Positions 53,971-64,000 are shown, counted from the first letter of the stretch. The stretch: DNA of 64,000 bases from Bolinopsis microptera (GCF_026151205.1 NC_087079.1:2389730-2453729); one strand, 5' to 3'. Translations and numbers: made by a program. Notes: generated by a model from the sequence alone, not told the origin.

Positions 53971-55083
53971 TCATACAGGGTTTAGTGGGCCACCTCTGAG
54001 TGCGTTAGAATATAACCTACTGCTTGATAATTTGGTTTTACTAGATTTAAATTGAAAGATGCAGCGTTTTAATAGAACAACAAGGATGCTGGTGCCTTTT
54101 CTATTGAGATGGAGTTCATCTCCAACATCAGTCTTTGCAAGATCATAATCTAAAAGATTTGTTCGCTTGTCTAGGAACTTGATAAAACCTTCAACTAGGA
54201 TAACTTTAAGGTCACACTGGCATAAATCTTCAGCAATAAATCTATTAAACATAAAAATTCTACGGTTCTTGTCGTGTGATTTTGTGGGAAGTACTGGACA
54301 TATGAATATTTTACATTTAGGGTTGTACTTCCTTATCAGACTAAGTTTTGTTTTATATTGCTTATAAAGTTCTTTGACCTTTTGGTCGGTAACTTTGTTC
54401 TTAAGGTCATTAGTGCCCACCATTAGCACAACATTACGGTATGATGTGCATGATAGTGGGTCTATTGAGTCTATTGTAGGAGCCCAAGATCTGAGGCCAG
54501 GGGTCGATTCACCAAGTTTACCTTTGCCGCTTCCGAATGTTATCGGCCCAAAGTTAGAATCCCCTATGAGAATAGTTGAGTTGAAGTTTGACCAGTGGAT
54601 GGCCCTGAATGTTAGACTGAAGCGAATGCCGTCAGGGACAGAATCATCATCTTCTTTTTTGATGGTGTGTTTGAAGAAGTCTTGACTATGCCTAGTCATC
54701 TGGTACATGCTTCTGCTATTACATTTGACAGTCATTGTTTCGTCAGACTGTAGGTTCCTAAACTGAAGGTGACGTGGGATCCCTAGAGATATGGTGAAGA
54801 TAGATGACTTTGGGTCAATATCCCCCTCATTGTCTGCGTGTTCTGGGAGAGTTGACTCCTTATCATCATACATGTTCACTAGGCAAGAGTTTAGTCTGTA
54901 GTGGTGCCTTTCCTCTTGGTGTGAAGACCCATACTCATTGTTGAGACGCTCCATCAGTTTCTTGATGGGTTCAGGCATCACCAAAGGGTTTGACTTTGAA
55001 CCCATGTACTTGTAGTGCTCTCCATATTGAAGTACATTTCTTTGCCCCTCTAGTGAGAATTCTGCGAGTTGAGTCTGTAGCAT
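53971..55083 (-). CDS. LINE ORF1: AlkB-type 2OG-Fe(II) dioxygenase fused to SGNH hydrolase
   Basis: 370 residues. Residues about 12-165 read as an AlkB domain: RNVLQYGEHYKYMGS, then NSCLVNMYDD, the iron ligands His82 and Asp84 (PEHADNEG) and His139 (FFKHT), and the 2-oxoglutarate motif R-x-S-x-T-x-R at Arg154-Arg160. AlkB enzymes oxidatively remove alkyl groups from nucleic acids. Residues about 168-345 read as an SGNH esterase: GDSN (174-177, nucleophile Ser176), GTND (223-226) and D-x-x-H (Asp322, His325). SGNH esterases are known in ORF1 of some CR1/L2-type LINEs; the AlkB part is unusual. All key residues are present and the frame is intact. ORF1 stops 4 bases before the ORF2 start (TGAATAAATG), which suggests termination-reinitiation. 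The true N-terminus may be longer. Confidence 0.8.
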   Translation of the reverse strand: MLQTQLAEFSLEGQRNVLQYGEHYKYMGSKSNPLVMPEPIKKLMERLNNEYGSSHQEERHHYRLNSCLVNMYDDKESTLPEHADNEGDIDPKSSIFTISLGIPRHLQFRNLQSDETMTVKCNSRSMYQMTRHSQDFFKHTIKKEDDDSVPDGIRFSLTFRAIHWSNFNSTILIGDSNFGPITFGSGKGKLGESTPGLRSWAPTIDSIDPLSCTSYRNVVLMVGTNDLKNKVTDQKVKELYKQYKTKLSLIRKYNPKCKIFICPVLPTKSHDKNRRIFMFNRFIAEDLCQCDLKVILVEGFIKFLDKRTNLLDYDLAKTDVGDELHLNRKGTSILVVLLKRCIFQFKSSKTKLSSSRLYSNALRGGPLNPV

Positions 55084-55176
55084 GTTCTGTCAGCGTTCTA
55101 AAATACACCGTATGAGATCAATTTCATACCGAAAGGGCCTATTTCACAAGAATGTTCTTAAAATTTGGGCGAGCGA

Positions 55177-55332
55177 TTTAGTAGAAGCGGAAGCCAATAA
55201 CTGACGATGTTAAGCCTTCGCAGCTAGCTCGGCAACCCCTGCAGTGGTCCTGCATCTTTCACCTAGCTTTCGCACCGTTGCGGGAGCGCTTGTTTCAAGC
55301 ACAAGGGCTCTGGATAGAGCAAGTGCATTTTG
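55177..55332. other. Dispersed GC-rich repeat pieces
   Basis: gcacaagggctctggatagag (about 55299) recurs at about 55566 and, diverged, at 55945 and in reverse at 43330. It is probably a subterminal segment of family B or D elements. Confidence 0.5.
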
Positions 55333-55772
55333 TTGACAGATGTTACTCGTCTAAATTTCTTCAAAGTACCCTGTGTAGCCTGCGCAAAGTTATTTTGAGA
55401 GATATTCTGAATTAAATAATTATTGGCACGCTGTGAACTGATCTAGTAAATCGTCAATTATTCACCATGTACGTATCCCACTAGGCACTGCACTAATTGA
55501 TAGCATAGTATTACTTCACCTAACCATGTGCTTTCGCGCCACTGCGGGCTCGCGCTACTGCAAGCACAAGGGCTCTGGATAGAGCAATAGTATTACAATT
55601 ATGTACAGATTCGTGTTTGTCATACGTTGTAGACCTGCAGCGCACTTGACCATTGACCATTGTTAACGGTCTGGCCCGGCGCGCGCGCTACCACGTAGCA
55701 CGTGCCATAATATTTCGAGAAGAAAGCGGCGCGCGCTACTTCGAAGAAATTTAGACGAGTAACATCCGTCAA
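55333..55772. mobile_element. TIR family D, short copy, 440 bp
   Basis: Left end TTGACAGATGTTACTCGTCT and right end agacgagtaacatccgtcaa match the ends of the 8119-9961 element. The right subterminal part (ggcccggcgcgcgcgctacc and onward) also matches. No coding capacity. Confidence 0.75.
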
Positions 55773-56249
55773 CAGCGCACGAGATCGCGGCTATATTGTA
55801 GTCACGATACAAGTGAAACTTAGTGAAACACTTAGTAAAACGTTGTCATACGTTGTATGACCCCTGTATCGTCAGGACTTCTCATAGCCATGTGTATACG
55901 CGTACTGCGTGACGCGCTTGTTTCGGCGGTCGCGCGCTACTGCAAGCGAGAGGGCTCTGGTTAGAGCAAAGTTAGGACGATAAAGTGAATACGACCGTAG
56001 GGGTCACAACGTGATACAAGTAAAACGACATTGGAGGTCGCGACGTGATACAAACTTAACCCTGAGTGATCTAGTAACTATTCGAAACCTAGTTATTCCT
56101 TGTATCACGTGGTATGGTGACCCCCACTGTCGCTTCCTGTAGAGTTTCTACGATACAGGTGAGCCGCACACTCTGCACTCGTGCGCGGCGGGTCATACAT
56201 GACAAGTTATTCCTCTACTTTGACCGGACCTCAACCCTAACCCAATCCC
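55773..56249. other. Intergenic, repeat remnants, no gene
   Basis: 55870-55975 is an inverted copy of 43305-43400. Nothing coding recognised. Confidence 0.45.
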
Positions 56250-56332
56250 TTACCTGGGGACCTCAGGCTATTATGTTCATAAACATATGAATAGAGATTC
56301 GGCGGAATGACAGGCTGAGCGCCGCCCAGTAA
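56250..56332. mobile_element. MITE family C, best single copy, 83 bp
   Basis: TTACCTGGGGACCTCAGGCT ... GCCGCCCAGTAA with short inverted ends (TTAC-TGGG). It is flanked by cccaatccc and cccaattcc, so a short duplication is possible. Confidence 0.8.
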
Positions 56333-56513
56333 CCCAATTCCTAACTGAAGTATCCACTTACGTACACCTTTACTTGTAGCGCGATGCGTTACTGTGCCGC
56401 GCCGCGCACTCAATGAGGCTTCTCACAGAAGATCGGCGAGATGCGCTACTGTGCCGCGCCGAGCTGCAAGATGAATTGACATCGTCAATTAAACCTTCAC
56501 TGACGTTCCCTTT

Positions 56514-57582
56514 GTAGGTTTATAACCTACCAGGACGCGCGCCGAGTTGGACTCGTCGACGGTCCTAATATTTGGAACAAATATTTTACGAGTATTACCT
56601 GTTAATATAAATGTTTTCCTGAGAAAAGGCAGTAAGTCACATCAATGTTACTTTGAGAAAATTGAAAATGGGACAAACGTGTTTGTCGTTTTTCATTTTT
56701 TACGTAATTTTACTCACATAGAAGCGGTTAATTTAAACATTTGCCCTCTTTGATCGACGGCCCCAAAAGGGGAGGGGGCCGCGGCCCGGTCGCCCGGCGT
56801 GCACGAAAAAGGTATGCAACTTGCAGCAAAACATTTATGCGTAAATAAATGATTGTCATATGTCCTAAACATGCTGAAATGTTAAAAGCATAAATTCACC
56901 AATGACCAAAACTGATCTTTAAAATAATTCTTCTCGCAACCACTTCGTTAGATCGGCAAAATGCTTGACTATGCATTGTTAATGGTTTGGCCCGGCGCGC
57001 TACTTCGTAGCACTTGCCATGTGCCATTTCGAGAAGAAAGCGGCGCGCGCTGCAGCTCCTCCTGTGGCTAGTATAGCTAGAATCGAACAAGGGCAACATA
57101 TTTGATATTGGCGCGTGGGCACGTACGCACGCAGACATGACGGTTGCAAAGCTACCAGTACCATATAAAAAACCTTGTGCGCTAACCCCTGTCTTTGACT
57201 CTTTTGTGCCTTCGGTGCTTTGACTTTTGAGTCTTGGATCGCGCGATCGGGGAAAAATCTACCAACATTAGTAACGTAAGGCGTCAAAGTTTTGTCTGTG
57301 CCAATGCAACTAGAAGTCTTGGCGCTTTATGTTACATTGACTATGGTGCACTGTGAAAGTGTCACTAGTATAGAATAGCTATAGGTTCTTCAGTGCACAT
57401 AACTCAGTTCATTTTAGTACTTCACCTAACCATGTGCTTGCGCGCCGACCCGAGCGCGCTTGTTTCACGGAAAGGCGAGCGCGCTACTCCAAGCTTAACG
57501 GGTGATACTCGTAAAATATTTGTTCCAGGACCGTCGACGAGTCCAACTCGGCGCGCGTCCTGGTAGATTAATTATAAACCTA
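56514..57582. mobile_element. TIR element, about 1.07 kb, ends around 85 bp (family F)
   Basis: The left arm (tgtaggtttataacctacca, then gacgcgcgccgagttggact...) is repeated inverted at 57501-57582. The interior includes a family D piece at about 56985-57055 and no transposase. An isolated end is present at about 43125-43166. Confidence 0.75.
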
Positions 57583-58026
57583 CGATTGGATTTGTAGATG
57601 TGACTTTGGTGGTACATATTTATTTTATTTAAACAATTTTCTTTCGTCAACAACAAAAAGCAGATCAAATAAAAAAGATATCTAACTACTTTTTCAAAAA
57701 CGCATATCATAATTCATGTAAGCAAATTACCTAGCTTGCTAGTTTATTTGCTATTGCTCGCTACTCTCACGTTCGGGAAGCTTGAAAAGAGCGCCGCGCA
57801 CAGGGACTGGCGTGCCAGGTAAATAAGCAAACTGATATATTCAATCAAGTAATACAAATTAGAACATTTATAAATAATCAATATTTTAAATATGTGGACT
57901 GGCTTATCGTTACGCTTCCTACACCCTTAATTGGTTAAGCGACTGTACATGTTTAGACCACTTCACCAAGTTTATCTTTATAAAACACCCAAAATAAGGG
58001 TTAAAACATTTGAAATTAACTTACAG
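57583..58026. other. Intergenic, no gene recognised
   Basis: gcttgaaaagagcgccgcgc at about 57780 matches a repeat at about 7580. Nothing else recognised. Confidence 0.4.
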
Positions 58027-58113
58027 TTACTGGGCGAGGCGGCACTCAGTCTGTTATTCCGCCATATCTTTAATTTGTGTTTAAAAACACAAAAGCATAC
58101 TGTCCCCAGGTAA
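58027..58113. mobile_element. MITE family C, reverse copy
   Basis: Starts ttactgggcgaggcggcact and ends tgtccccaggtaa, the family C sequence in reverse, with a diverged middle. Confidence 0.75.
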
Positions 58114-58857
58114 AATAACTCATATCTTATTAATAAAGCATGAATACGGCAGTCAAGTGTGTTATCTAAAAATATTAAACATTTAAAGTTAAATTGCGAT
58201 AGCCAATTATAGATGCAGCATATTTAAAAAGTGTTCCTCAGCGTAGCTACACTGTGCACTGCAAGTGCATGCAACTGACGAAGTCGCCAAAAAAAGGTCG
58301 ATATGTCACAAAACATCATGATCAAAGACCTACCTATCCACTTAAAACATGCCCACCAAATGTGATTCCAAATTAGTTTAAAATCAAAGATTATCTTTAA
58401 ATTTGTCTGAAATCAAAAATACAAGTATTATGTTATTGAAATAAATCTGTAGATGCATAACTCATCAAATTAACCCAATTTTCTGTAAAAAAAACTCATG
58501 TCTTCATACATGTTCTATCAGATAACAGTTGCCATTAATACGTCTTCACCGGATCTTCTACTACTACAAAACGCTAAGATATAAATTAACCACATTGTAG
58601 ATGAACATAAGGATGGAGTCTTGATCAAATCAGTTCTTCTTTCTTCAAGAACTTCATGATGTTTTCTTCTCATGGATCTGGTTACTGAAAATGCTTTATT
58701 AGCCGGGATGGACCAATAAAATAATTGGTCATAATCACAATCTACTCATACCATAGCTATTTCTTGGGATTACATTCGAAGTTGACATTTATAGAAATCA
58801 ATGCTTGCTTTATAAAAATACTTTAGGAAAGTTGAAAAAGAAATCATGCTTCAGCTT
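58114..58857. other. Intergenic, no gene recognised
   Basis: AT-rich with no recognisable coding or RNA features. Confidence 0.4.
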
Positions 58858-58925
58858 CAGTAAAACCCCGATTTACCGCGGAGTTTGGGGAATGGAAACA
58901 GCCGCGGTAAATCGGGGTTTGCAGT
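58858..58925. mobile_element. Small pogo/Tc1-like MITE, 68 bp, near-perfect hairpin
   Basis: CAGTAAAACCCCGATTTACC at the left is matched by ggtaaatcggggtttgcagta at the right. It is related to 17651-17738. Confidence 0.7.
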
Positions 58926-60112
58926 AAATGGGGGCGCACAACATTCCAACAGTCCAAACAACATTCAAATCGCCACAATTGATTATATTGTTATTTATAC
59001 TAGAGTGTTTGTCTGACGTAATATTACTAAAGTTACTAACACATTTACTAAAGTTTACTAAAGTTACTAACACATGTTTAACTGCTACTAATGTTGTAGA
59101 ACAAATAGCAGGTTGTGGTTTTTTACTGATTACCCAACAGAGTAGCACTATTGTTAGTATTACCCTTGTTAGTATCTGCTACTACCACAATTACTCACGA
59201 AAAATGGCAGCAAACTCATTACAACAGTTATCAGTTTTGCAAAGAATGACCATGCATTGCACTAGTAAACCTATCAAAGATCATGCACGTATCCGTAATA
59301 TTCAATGAATCCTCATTTATTTTAAAACATGCACTGTAACAGTCAACAGAACAACATGCTACAAAATATCTTGTACACAAACCGTTTAATTCAGACTTTC
59401 AATCTAAAAGTACTACATTTCAAGAAGTCCCCGGTGGCTGATATACAAAAAGTGGCCAGGAAGCTGTTTTAGTAGGAAAAAGTGGCAATATATTTTTCGT
59501 CACTGTCAAAATATAGCAGTGTGGAAAATAAAACAGCTAGGGATTAAATCCTTAAATTCCTCGCTTTTGTCTTTAAGTCACCGGGGAAAATTCGAACTTA
59601 ATTAAATGTCAGGAAAAGAAAAATATCAAAGTTTGAACGGTTCAGTATTTGATATTTTGAAGATGCGACTTGAAGACGATGCAGTTTCACTTTCAGTTCA
59701 AACCATCCTACACCGAACTAACCCCTGCATTAAAGTCGCTCCCATCTTCTTTTGATACAGAGCTATTATAGTCGCCCTTATCTTCTTTTAATGCAGAGCT
59801 ATCATAGCCGACCCTATTTCCCTAATAGAATTATTACTTACGGTCTTTTCCCACAATACCACAATTGAAATTAAAGTTTAATAATCAATGAGTTCAATGA
59901 GTTTATACGATACCTTCACAGCATTACAACCATAGAATAGTTAAATAGTACCTATATTACTTAAGTATTGTAGATAGTATTTATATTAAAGTCACTATTG
60001 TGACGGTACATTAGAACTAGACAGAAACAAAGTGTGAAGGGCCTGAACGGAACCCCTCGGTTTCAGTTCCTTGTTTAACACTGCCGTACAGCAAGGACAT
60101 TGGATGATGATT
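58926..60112. other. Intergenic, no gene recognised
   Basis: A roughly 38-base duplication with cttcttttgatacagagcta / cttcttttaatgcagagcta lies at about 59733-59812. A local duplication (ctaaagttactaacacat) lies at about 59026-59073. Confidence 0.45.
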
Positions 60113-60350
60113 AATCACTCTACACTCGACTGGTACGTGACTTTTTCAATCCGTTCTCTAGCTGGTCCTGAACGACTATTCGAAACCCTCTAATATGATC
60201 CCAACCCTAACCCAATCCTTAACAAAAGCATATGCTGAAACCCTAACCCTAACGAGAAATTTTAATTAGACTTACTTCCTTATACGGTCATATACTCGCC
60301 AATATCTCGTCAGGGGGGGCATTTTAACCACATAGCTCACTCCACACTAT
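60113..60350. mobile_element. MITE family A, reverse, partial copy
   Basis: AATCACTCTACACTCGACTG, gaaccctctaatatgatccc, ccctaaccctaacgagaaat and aatatctcgtcaggggggg match the reverse of 3480-3853. The distal part is lost. Confidence 0.7.
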
Positions 60351-60965
60351 ACTCAGATGCTCTATCAAATGTTGCTTATATGTGCTTTTTTCGCCTAAAT
60401 TTTTAGTTTTTGGCCTATAACTTTCAGTTTCAGTTATTATGAAATAATTGTTATCATCGTGATCAGCTCATCGAGATGAAACTTTTAGTACTAATATCAT
60501 AAGATTTAAAGGAACATTATTTTCAAATTTATAAAACCTGAACACAATTAAGGGTCTGTCTTGTGTGCAATTTTTTTGAAAAATCTGGTCCTTCAAATAT
60601 TATAATTTTGGTACCAAAAACTAAAAAGTGCGTCTGACTAAGCTTATTACGATCCTGTAAAGATTATTTCAAAATATGCGGAGTTATAGGAATTTTAAGG
60701 AAGAAATTACCTATTTTTCGTCCTTTTTACACTCTTGCAATGCACAGGAGGCCCACATAGTCATACAGCTCCACGTTATCGTGCTACACGGCGAACTTGC
60801 ATTATTCACACTTAAAGGCAACTTTTGGTACCAAATTTATCAAAATCAGAGACAAATATTCGGTGCCAACTCATGGCGCTTATTACATAGACTATTTAGC
60901 ATTTACCCATTATAATGTGCTTTAAAGTTTCAATGTGCAGAATATTATTAGTGGTAAACCTGGTT
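60351..60965. other. Diverged relative of the 32-kb foldback arms
   Basis: tgaaataattgttatcatcg, cagctcatcgagatgaaac and ttacgatcctgtaaagatta resemble arm sequences at about 32765-32800 and 32980-33010. Spacing is shorter and identity low, so this is an old copy. No gene. Confidence 0.5.
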
Positions 60966-61082
60966 TTAACCCAGCAGCATATCTTTCATCTGTTTTACAA
61001 AAGATTGCTGGTTAGGTTCTGCAGTAGTCGTGTAGTTGTTGTTCAAATTGTTTGTTGGCACAAAAGTAGCAGCAACGTTGCC
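60966..61082 (-). CDS. Possible alternative terminal exon of the CCP receptor
   Basis: 38 codons and a TAA stop after acceptor cgttag, phase 0, so it could replace 61453-61569 after the transmembrane exon. Asn/Thr-rich (NNLNNNYTTTAEPNQQ). No independent support. Confidence 0.4.
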   Translation of the reverse strand, partial: GNVAATFVPTNNLNNNYTTTAEPNQQSFVKQMKDMLLG

Positions 61083-61442
61083 CTAACGAAATGACAAATA
61101 TAATAATAATGCAGTTCTGATTCACAATCACTTCACACTTGGCTGATATCTAAATTCCTTTTATTTTTGTGGATGATTCGGGGTTTCATCATGTATTTAA
61201 ATTTGTATTTATATTTATTTGGGATAATTCTGTTTTAAATTATCGAAAAAAGAAAGTATTGAGTTTTACAGCACATAAATTATTTTGTCGGCTTTAATTA
61301 ACAACGATTGAGAAATTTTCAATAATTCCCAAATCAGTGTATTTCATCTCTTTATTTAGCAAGTAGTCACCGAATCACACATAAAATCAATTAACATAGG
61401 TATGCTTATTAGAACCATTGATTTAAATTTAGGCACCTGTTC

Positions 61443-61448
61443 TTTATT
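61443..61448 (-). terminator. Polyadenylation signal of isoform a
   Basis: Minus-strand AATAAA just after the stop (TGACCTTAATAAAG); the 3' UTR would be very short. Confidence 0.55.
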
Positions 61449-61452
61449 AAGG

Positions 61453-61569
61453 TCAAATATCGACATTCTCATATGCAGCCTCGCATTTGGCCTCTTCATT
61501 GACTTTGACTGAGTTCATACTGACGATTCCACTTTCTTTTGATTCTTGATAGTCCTGTTGGCCTGTTTT
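61453..61569 (-). CDS. Cytoplasmic terminal exon of the CCP receptor (isoform a)
   Basis: 38 codons and a TGA stop after acceptor tctttag. Ends with AAYENVDI. An AATAAA starts five bases after the stop (61448-61443). Confidence 0.75.
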   Translation of the reverse strand, partial: KTGQQDYQESKESGIVSMNSVKVNEEAKCEAAYENVDI

Positions 61570-63762
61570 CTAAAGAAAAATACCACATTTATAACCGGTC
61601 CTGGAAATTACTGGATACCTAGAACGTTCGCCGAAACTAACTTCGAGTGAGGAAACAAATCGTATTGATGAACAATCTAGGCTCACTGTGATCGGTTCAG
61701 GCTCTGATTACTGGCTTTCTTTTATAGTAATTATAGTGCACACCAGCCAATTAGTCGAAAGGATGCTAGCCATTAAGCGAACAGCATGGTATTTAGAGAA
61801 CACGTGACTATAGCACTTGACAATAGCACTTGACAACGATACTCAACTAACTTTATCTCATAAGTACCTTGGAACAAACCTTGTTTGAGTTTAAACATAA
61901 CAACTTTTTCTTGAATACTACAACACCAGCCACTGATACTATCACAAGGATCACAATGATCACGATAACTGCGATTGCCCAACCTGGAAAACCTTCCTCA
62001 TCTGAAATAATAAAGAGGGTGTTATTGCTTAATCAGTGAATGGATTTGACTTATCGTGGGCAGGTGCAGCATATCTTTAGGCACGTGACAGCGAAATTAA
62101 CCAATCAGTTTCCACTAACGCAGATAAAATTTATAAATCGATGTCAAGAGTTTTAAAGATATACTCCGCCTCCCTAAATAAATCAAATCACCTTAAAAAC
62201 TTTCATAGCAAATTTCAAATTATTTGGTTTATTTAATACACATTGCAAGAAAATTTGCTTTAAAAGTTGATGCACAGTTTAGCAGTCGAGAGTGAGTGAA
62301 TGCTGAGATGAAATTAAATAGAAATATTTCGCCTTGCCCAGGTTGTTGACTTTAATCCTCAAAACTAAACAGTAACCTAAAATCTGACTAAATTCATCCG
62401 CAACCTTTCCACCAGGTCACTACTCTAGCACAGTGGCGTAAACAGATGGGAAACAAATTACTGGCGTGGAACGTCCGAAGGTCGAACGAAGGTCACATAT
62501 ATGTATGTATATTATGTATGATTAAGTGTGTGTGTGTGTGTGTGCTGTTTATTTTTGTTCGACTTAAAGAATAAATGTCTTAGTGCTTCACCACAGATAA
62601 GACTAATTAATCAGGAAAGGCTTGTTTCTTGTCACAAAGAAGTATATAATATAATTATATCCTTTAATAGTGCTTCGGTACAAACAAATTAACTAATCCC
62701 TTTAACTGTTAAAGAAAACGGATTTTGTCACAAAAAAGAATACTAGTTTAAATGCACATTGCACAGGTAAGACAGCGAATCTATCAATAAGACAGTCGTC
62801 TTGGCATCTTTATGTCGTTACTCAGTGTGTTCATGGCTGTCTGACTTGCTCATTAAATTGAAGCCCTGGAGTTTATCATCCTTACAACCACAGTTATAAG
62901 TTTGGTGGTTTCAGATAAAAATGGAGTGCACTCGTATAAAGATGGTTATCGCACACGTATAAAGATGGTTATCAAAAATTCCGAGCTCTGCAAAGAAAGT
63001 CGAATTGATGGAACTGGAAGTAACGGAAGAATCTTATATTGATTATCAAGGGTTACAAATAAAAGATAGCAACATTGATATCTCTTTCAATACGCCCTAG
63101 ATCTCTTTAGTACTATAGCAAATTTAGCTTTGAGAGGCTTCATTTAAAAATGGTAAAGCTGACTTTGAAAAGGCGTACTTTTCTATGAAACTCACTTGTG
63201 CTAGGGCTTGTGTCACCTTTTTCAATACACTTCGGAAGATTCTTCAAACTGGAAACGGTCCCATCAGTCTCGCAAGTCAGCTGAGAATGTTCCGGAACAT
63301 AATCAGTTTTGCATTTGACAGTGAAGTTTTGACCCGCGTTAACCTCTTCTGGACTTATGCTTTCAACATTATCAGTGTCCGTGAGTTGTGGTTTAGAACA
63401 GGTACCAGTAACACACTTTGGGGAATGATCCAAACTGGACACAGTCCCATCAGTCTTACAGATCAGTCCAGCATTTTCAGGAATATATCCAGATCTGCAC
63501 AAAACAGTGAATTTCTCTCCAGCGTTGACCTCCTCCGGGCTTACACTTTCAACATTATCAGTCAGTTCTGGTTTAGAGCAAGTTCCAATAACACAGTTTG
63601 GTGATGCAGGAGACAACTTCCCATCTTTCCCACACAATAGTTCTGTTTCACCTGGCACATAATCAGACATGCAAGTGATGGTGTACTTTTCTCCGGCTTC
63701 TATATCAGCAGTGTCAGGGGTGACAGTAGCAACGTTGGAGTCTGTAGGCTTGCTGCACTTTT
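61453..63762 (-). CDS. Sushi/CCP-repeat single-pass membrane receptor, 3' part (continues beyond window)
   Basis: Exons: 63762-63217 (three CCP-like repeats), 62001-61880 (transmembrane) and 61569-61453 (cytoplasmic end). Phases fit: the first exon ends in phase 1 and the second starts with two bases. Each repeat has the pattern C-S-K-P...AG-x-x-(F/Y)-T-(I/V)-x-C...Y-(V/I)-P-(G/E)...L-x-C...P-x-C. The membrane helix is GWAIAVIVIIVILVIVSVAGVV followed by a FKKKLLCL stop-transfer. The tail ends AAYENVDI, where YENV fits the Y-x-N pattern bound by Grb2-type SH2 domains. The signal peptide and more repeats should lie past 64000. Adhesion, immune or allorecognition roles are possible; none is shown. 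Confidence 0.75.
61880..62001 (-). CDS. Transmembrane exon of the CCP receptor
   Basis: 40 codons after acceptor atttcag: a short EEGFPGW lead, about 22 hydrophobic residues, then a basic stop-transfer FKKKLL. Donor gtttgt in phase 0. Confidence 0.85.
62526..62544. repeat. (GT)n microsatellite
   Basis: Nine and a half GT units in the intron between the CCP exon and the transmembrane exon. Confidence 0.9.
62545..63216. other. CCP receptor intron, no other gene
   Basis: Contains an 18-base duplication (cgtataaagatggttatc) at about 62933-62970. No further exon recognised. Confidence 0.5.
63217..63762 (-). CDS. Sushi/CCP exon with three repeats
   Basis: 181 full codons after acceptor taaccag, donor gtgaca. 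Repeat starts are KCSKPTDSN, GTCSKPELT and GTCSKPQLT. Repeats two and three share NVES(V/I)SPEEVNAG and TDGTVSSL, so they arose by recent duplication within the exon. Confidence 0.85.
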
Positions 63763-64000
63763 CTGGTTAGAAAATGAGTTTAATATCTTCAGATGTTATA
63801 TCATTCAACAGCAACAATGCTGAAATAGCGAAGTAAAGAGCTCCTCACAAAAAATTCTTGAGCTCTTTAATACTAAGTTAGCTTGGCAATAACATGTAAA
63901 TTAAACATTTTATACAGTTAGAATTTGCATTCCGACCTGTACTGAATTTAATCAAAATAAATTGCATGCAACATAAATTGCATTCTATATTTCTAATAAC
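63763..64000. other. Intron of the CCP receptor at the window edge
   Basis: Upstream intron sequence on the minus strand, without a recognisable exon before the window ends. Confidence 0.5.

Larger units (their letters stand above)
49945..55091 (-). mobile_element. Near full-length LINE (CR1/L2/jockey-like) with AlkB-SGNH ORF1
   Basis: About 5.1 kb with ORF1 (55083-53971) and ORF2 (53966-50555, one frame break), a 3' UTR of about 600 bp, and a tail of two 19-base units (aatgaaacgaaaagttttc) at 49942-49979. The host sequence resumes on both sides (ggaatca / gcgttct), so the borders are good to a few bases. ORF1 starts 8 bases from the 5' border, so a few hundred bases of the 5' end may be missing. 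Confidence 0.88.
43472..55176. mobile_element. TIR family B element split by a copia and a LINE insertion
   Basis: The left end TCGCTCGCCCAAAAATTT (43472) and right end AAAATTTGGGCGAGCGA (55176) are inverted repeats. Without insertions the element is about 360 bp: 43472-43608, 49813-49944 and about 55092-55176. Its interior has CCCTAA-type runs and the segment ggtgattcggaatca shared with family A. The copia element broke the CCCTAA run and the LINE entered after ggaatca. Confidence 0.7.

Overview
The window is a repeat-rich, AT-leaning stretch of an animal nuclear genome. Genes have short exons with GT-AG introns. The proteins are metazoan types: DNA polymerase alpha catalytic subunit, PPT2-like lysosomal thioesterase, a sushi/CCP membrane protein, and a single-pass LEM/HeH-like protein. 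Non-LTR retrotransposons, a Ty1/copia element, foldback elements and TTAGGG-like tracts lie between and inside the genes. This fits a non-vertebrate metazoan. A cnidarian-like marine invertebrate is my guess, but the sequence does not prove it. All exon models here come from reading reverse-complemented sequence by eye; consistent splice phases and lengths are the main check. || Layout. 1-1947: 51-bp minisatellite. 1948-14000: intergenic repeats (MITEs, foldbacks, terminal-inverted-repeat elements, two short tandem arrays, one of them carrying 12 CACGTG motifs). 14003-26468 (minus): six-exon gene for a small acidic protein with an N-terminal helix-extension-helix motif and a C-terminal membrane helix. 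Its introns hold a LINE fragment, a TTAA-flanked foldback and a 17-bp minisatellite. 26880-29600: tRNA-like sequence and retroelement 3' fragments nested in MITEs. 30933-41485 (minus): POLA1 in 14 exons. Its introns contain a 1.4-kb TTAA-flanked palindrome, an intronless PPT2-like gene on the opposite strand (33948-34853), and an ORF1-only retroelement with a 14-bp target duplication. 41637-42700: retroelement remnants. 43472-55176: a small TIR element split by two recent insertions. One is a copia element with identical 183-bp LTRs, itself interrupted by a 1109-bp element that starts CACAGTG and has a 5-bp TTCCC target duplication. The other is a nearly complete LINE whose ORF1 joins an AlkB-type dioxygenase to an SGNH hydrolase. 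55200-61000: further TIR elements and MITEs. 61453-63762 (minus): 3' part of a sushi/CCP transmembrane receptor that continues past the window. || Two findings stand out. First, the LINE ORF1 AlkB-SGNH fusion keeps its iron, 2-oxoglutarate and hydrolase residues. Second, the CACAGTG-ended insertion in copia has ends built like Transib/RAG recombination signals: two conserved blocks per end, with spacers that differ by 10 bp. The host genes look ordinary and functional, apart from a one-base frame break in the big POLA1 exon at about 39883-39885, which could be an assembly error.
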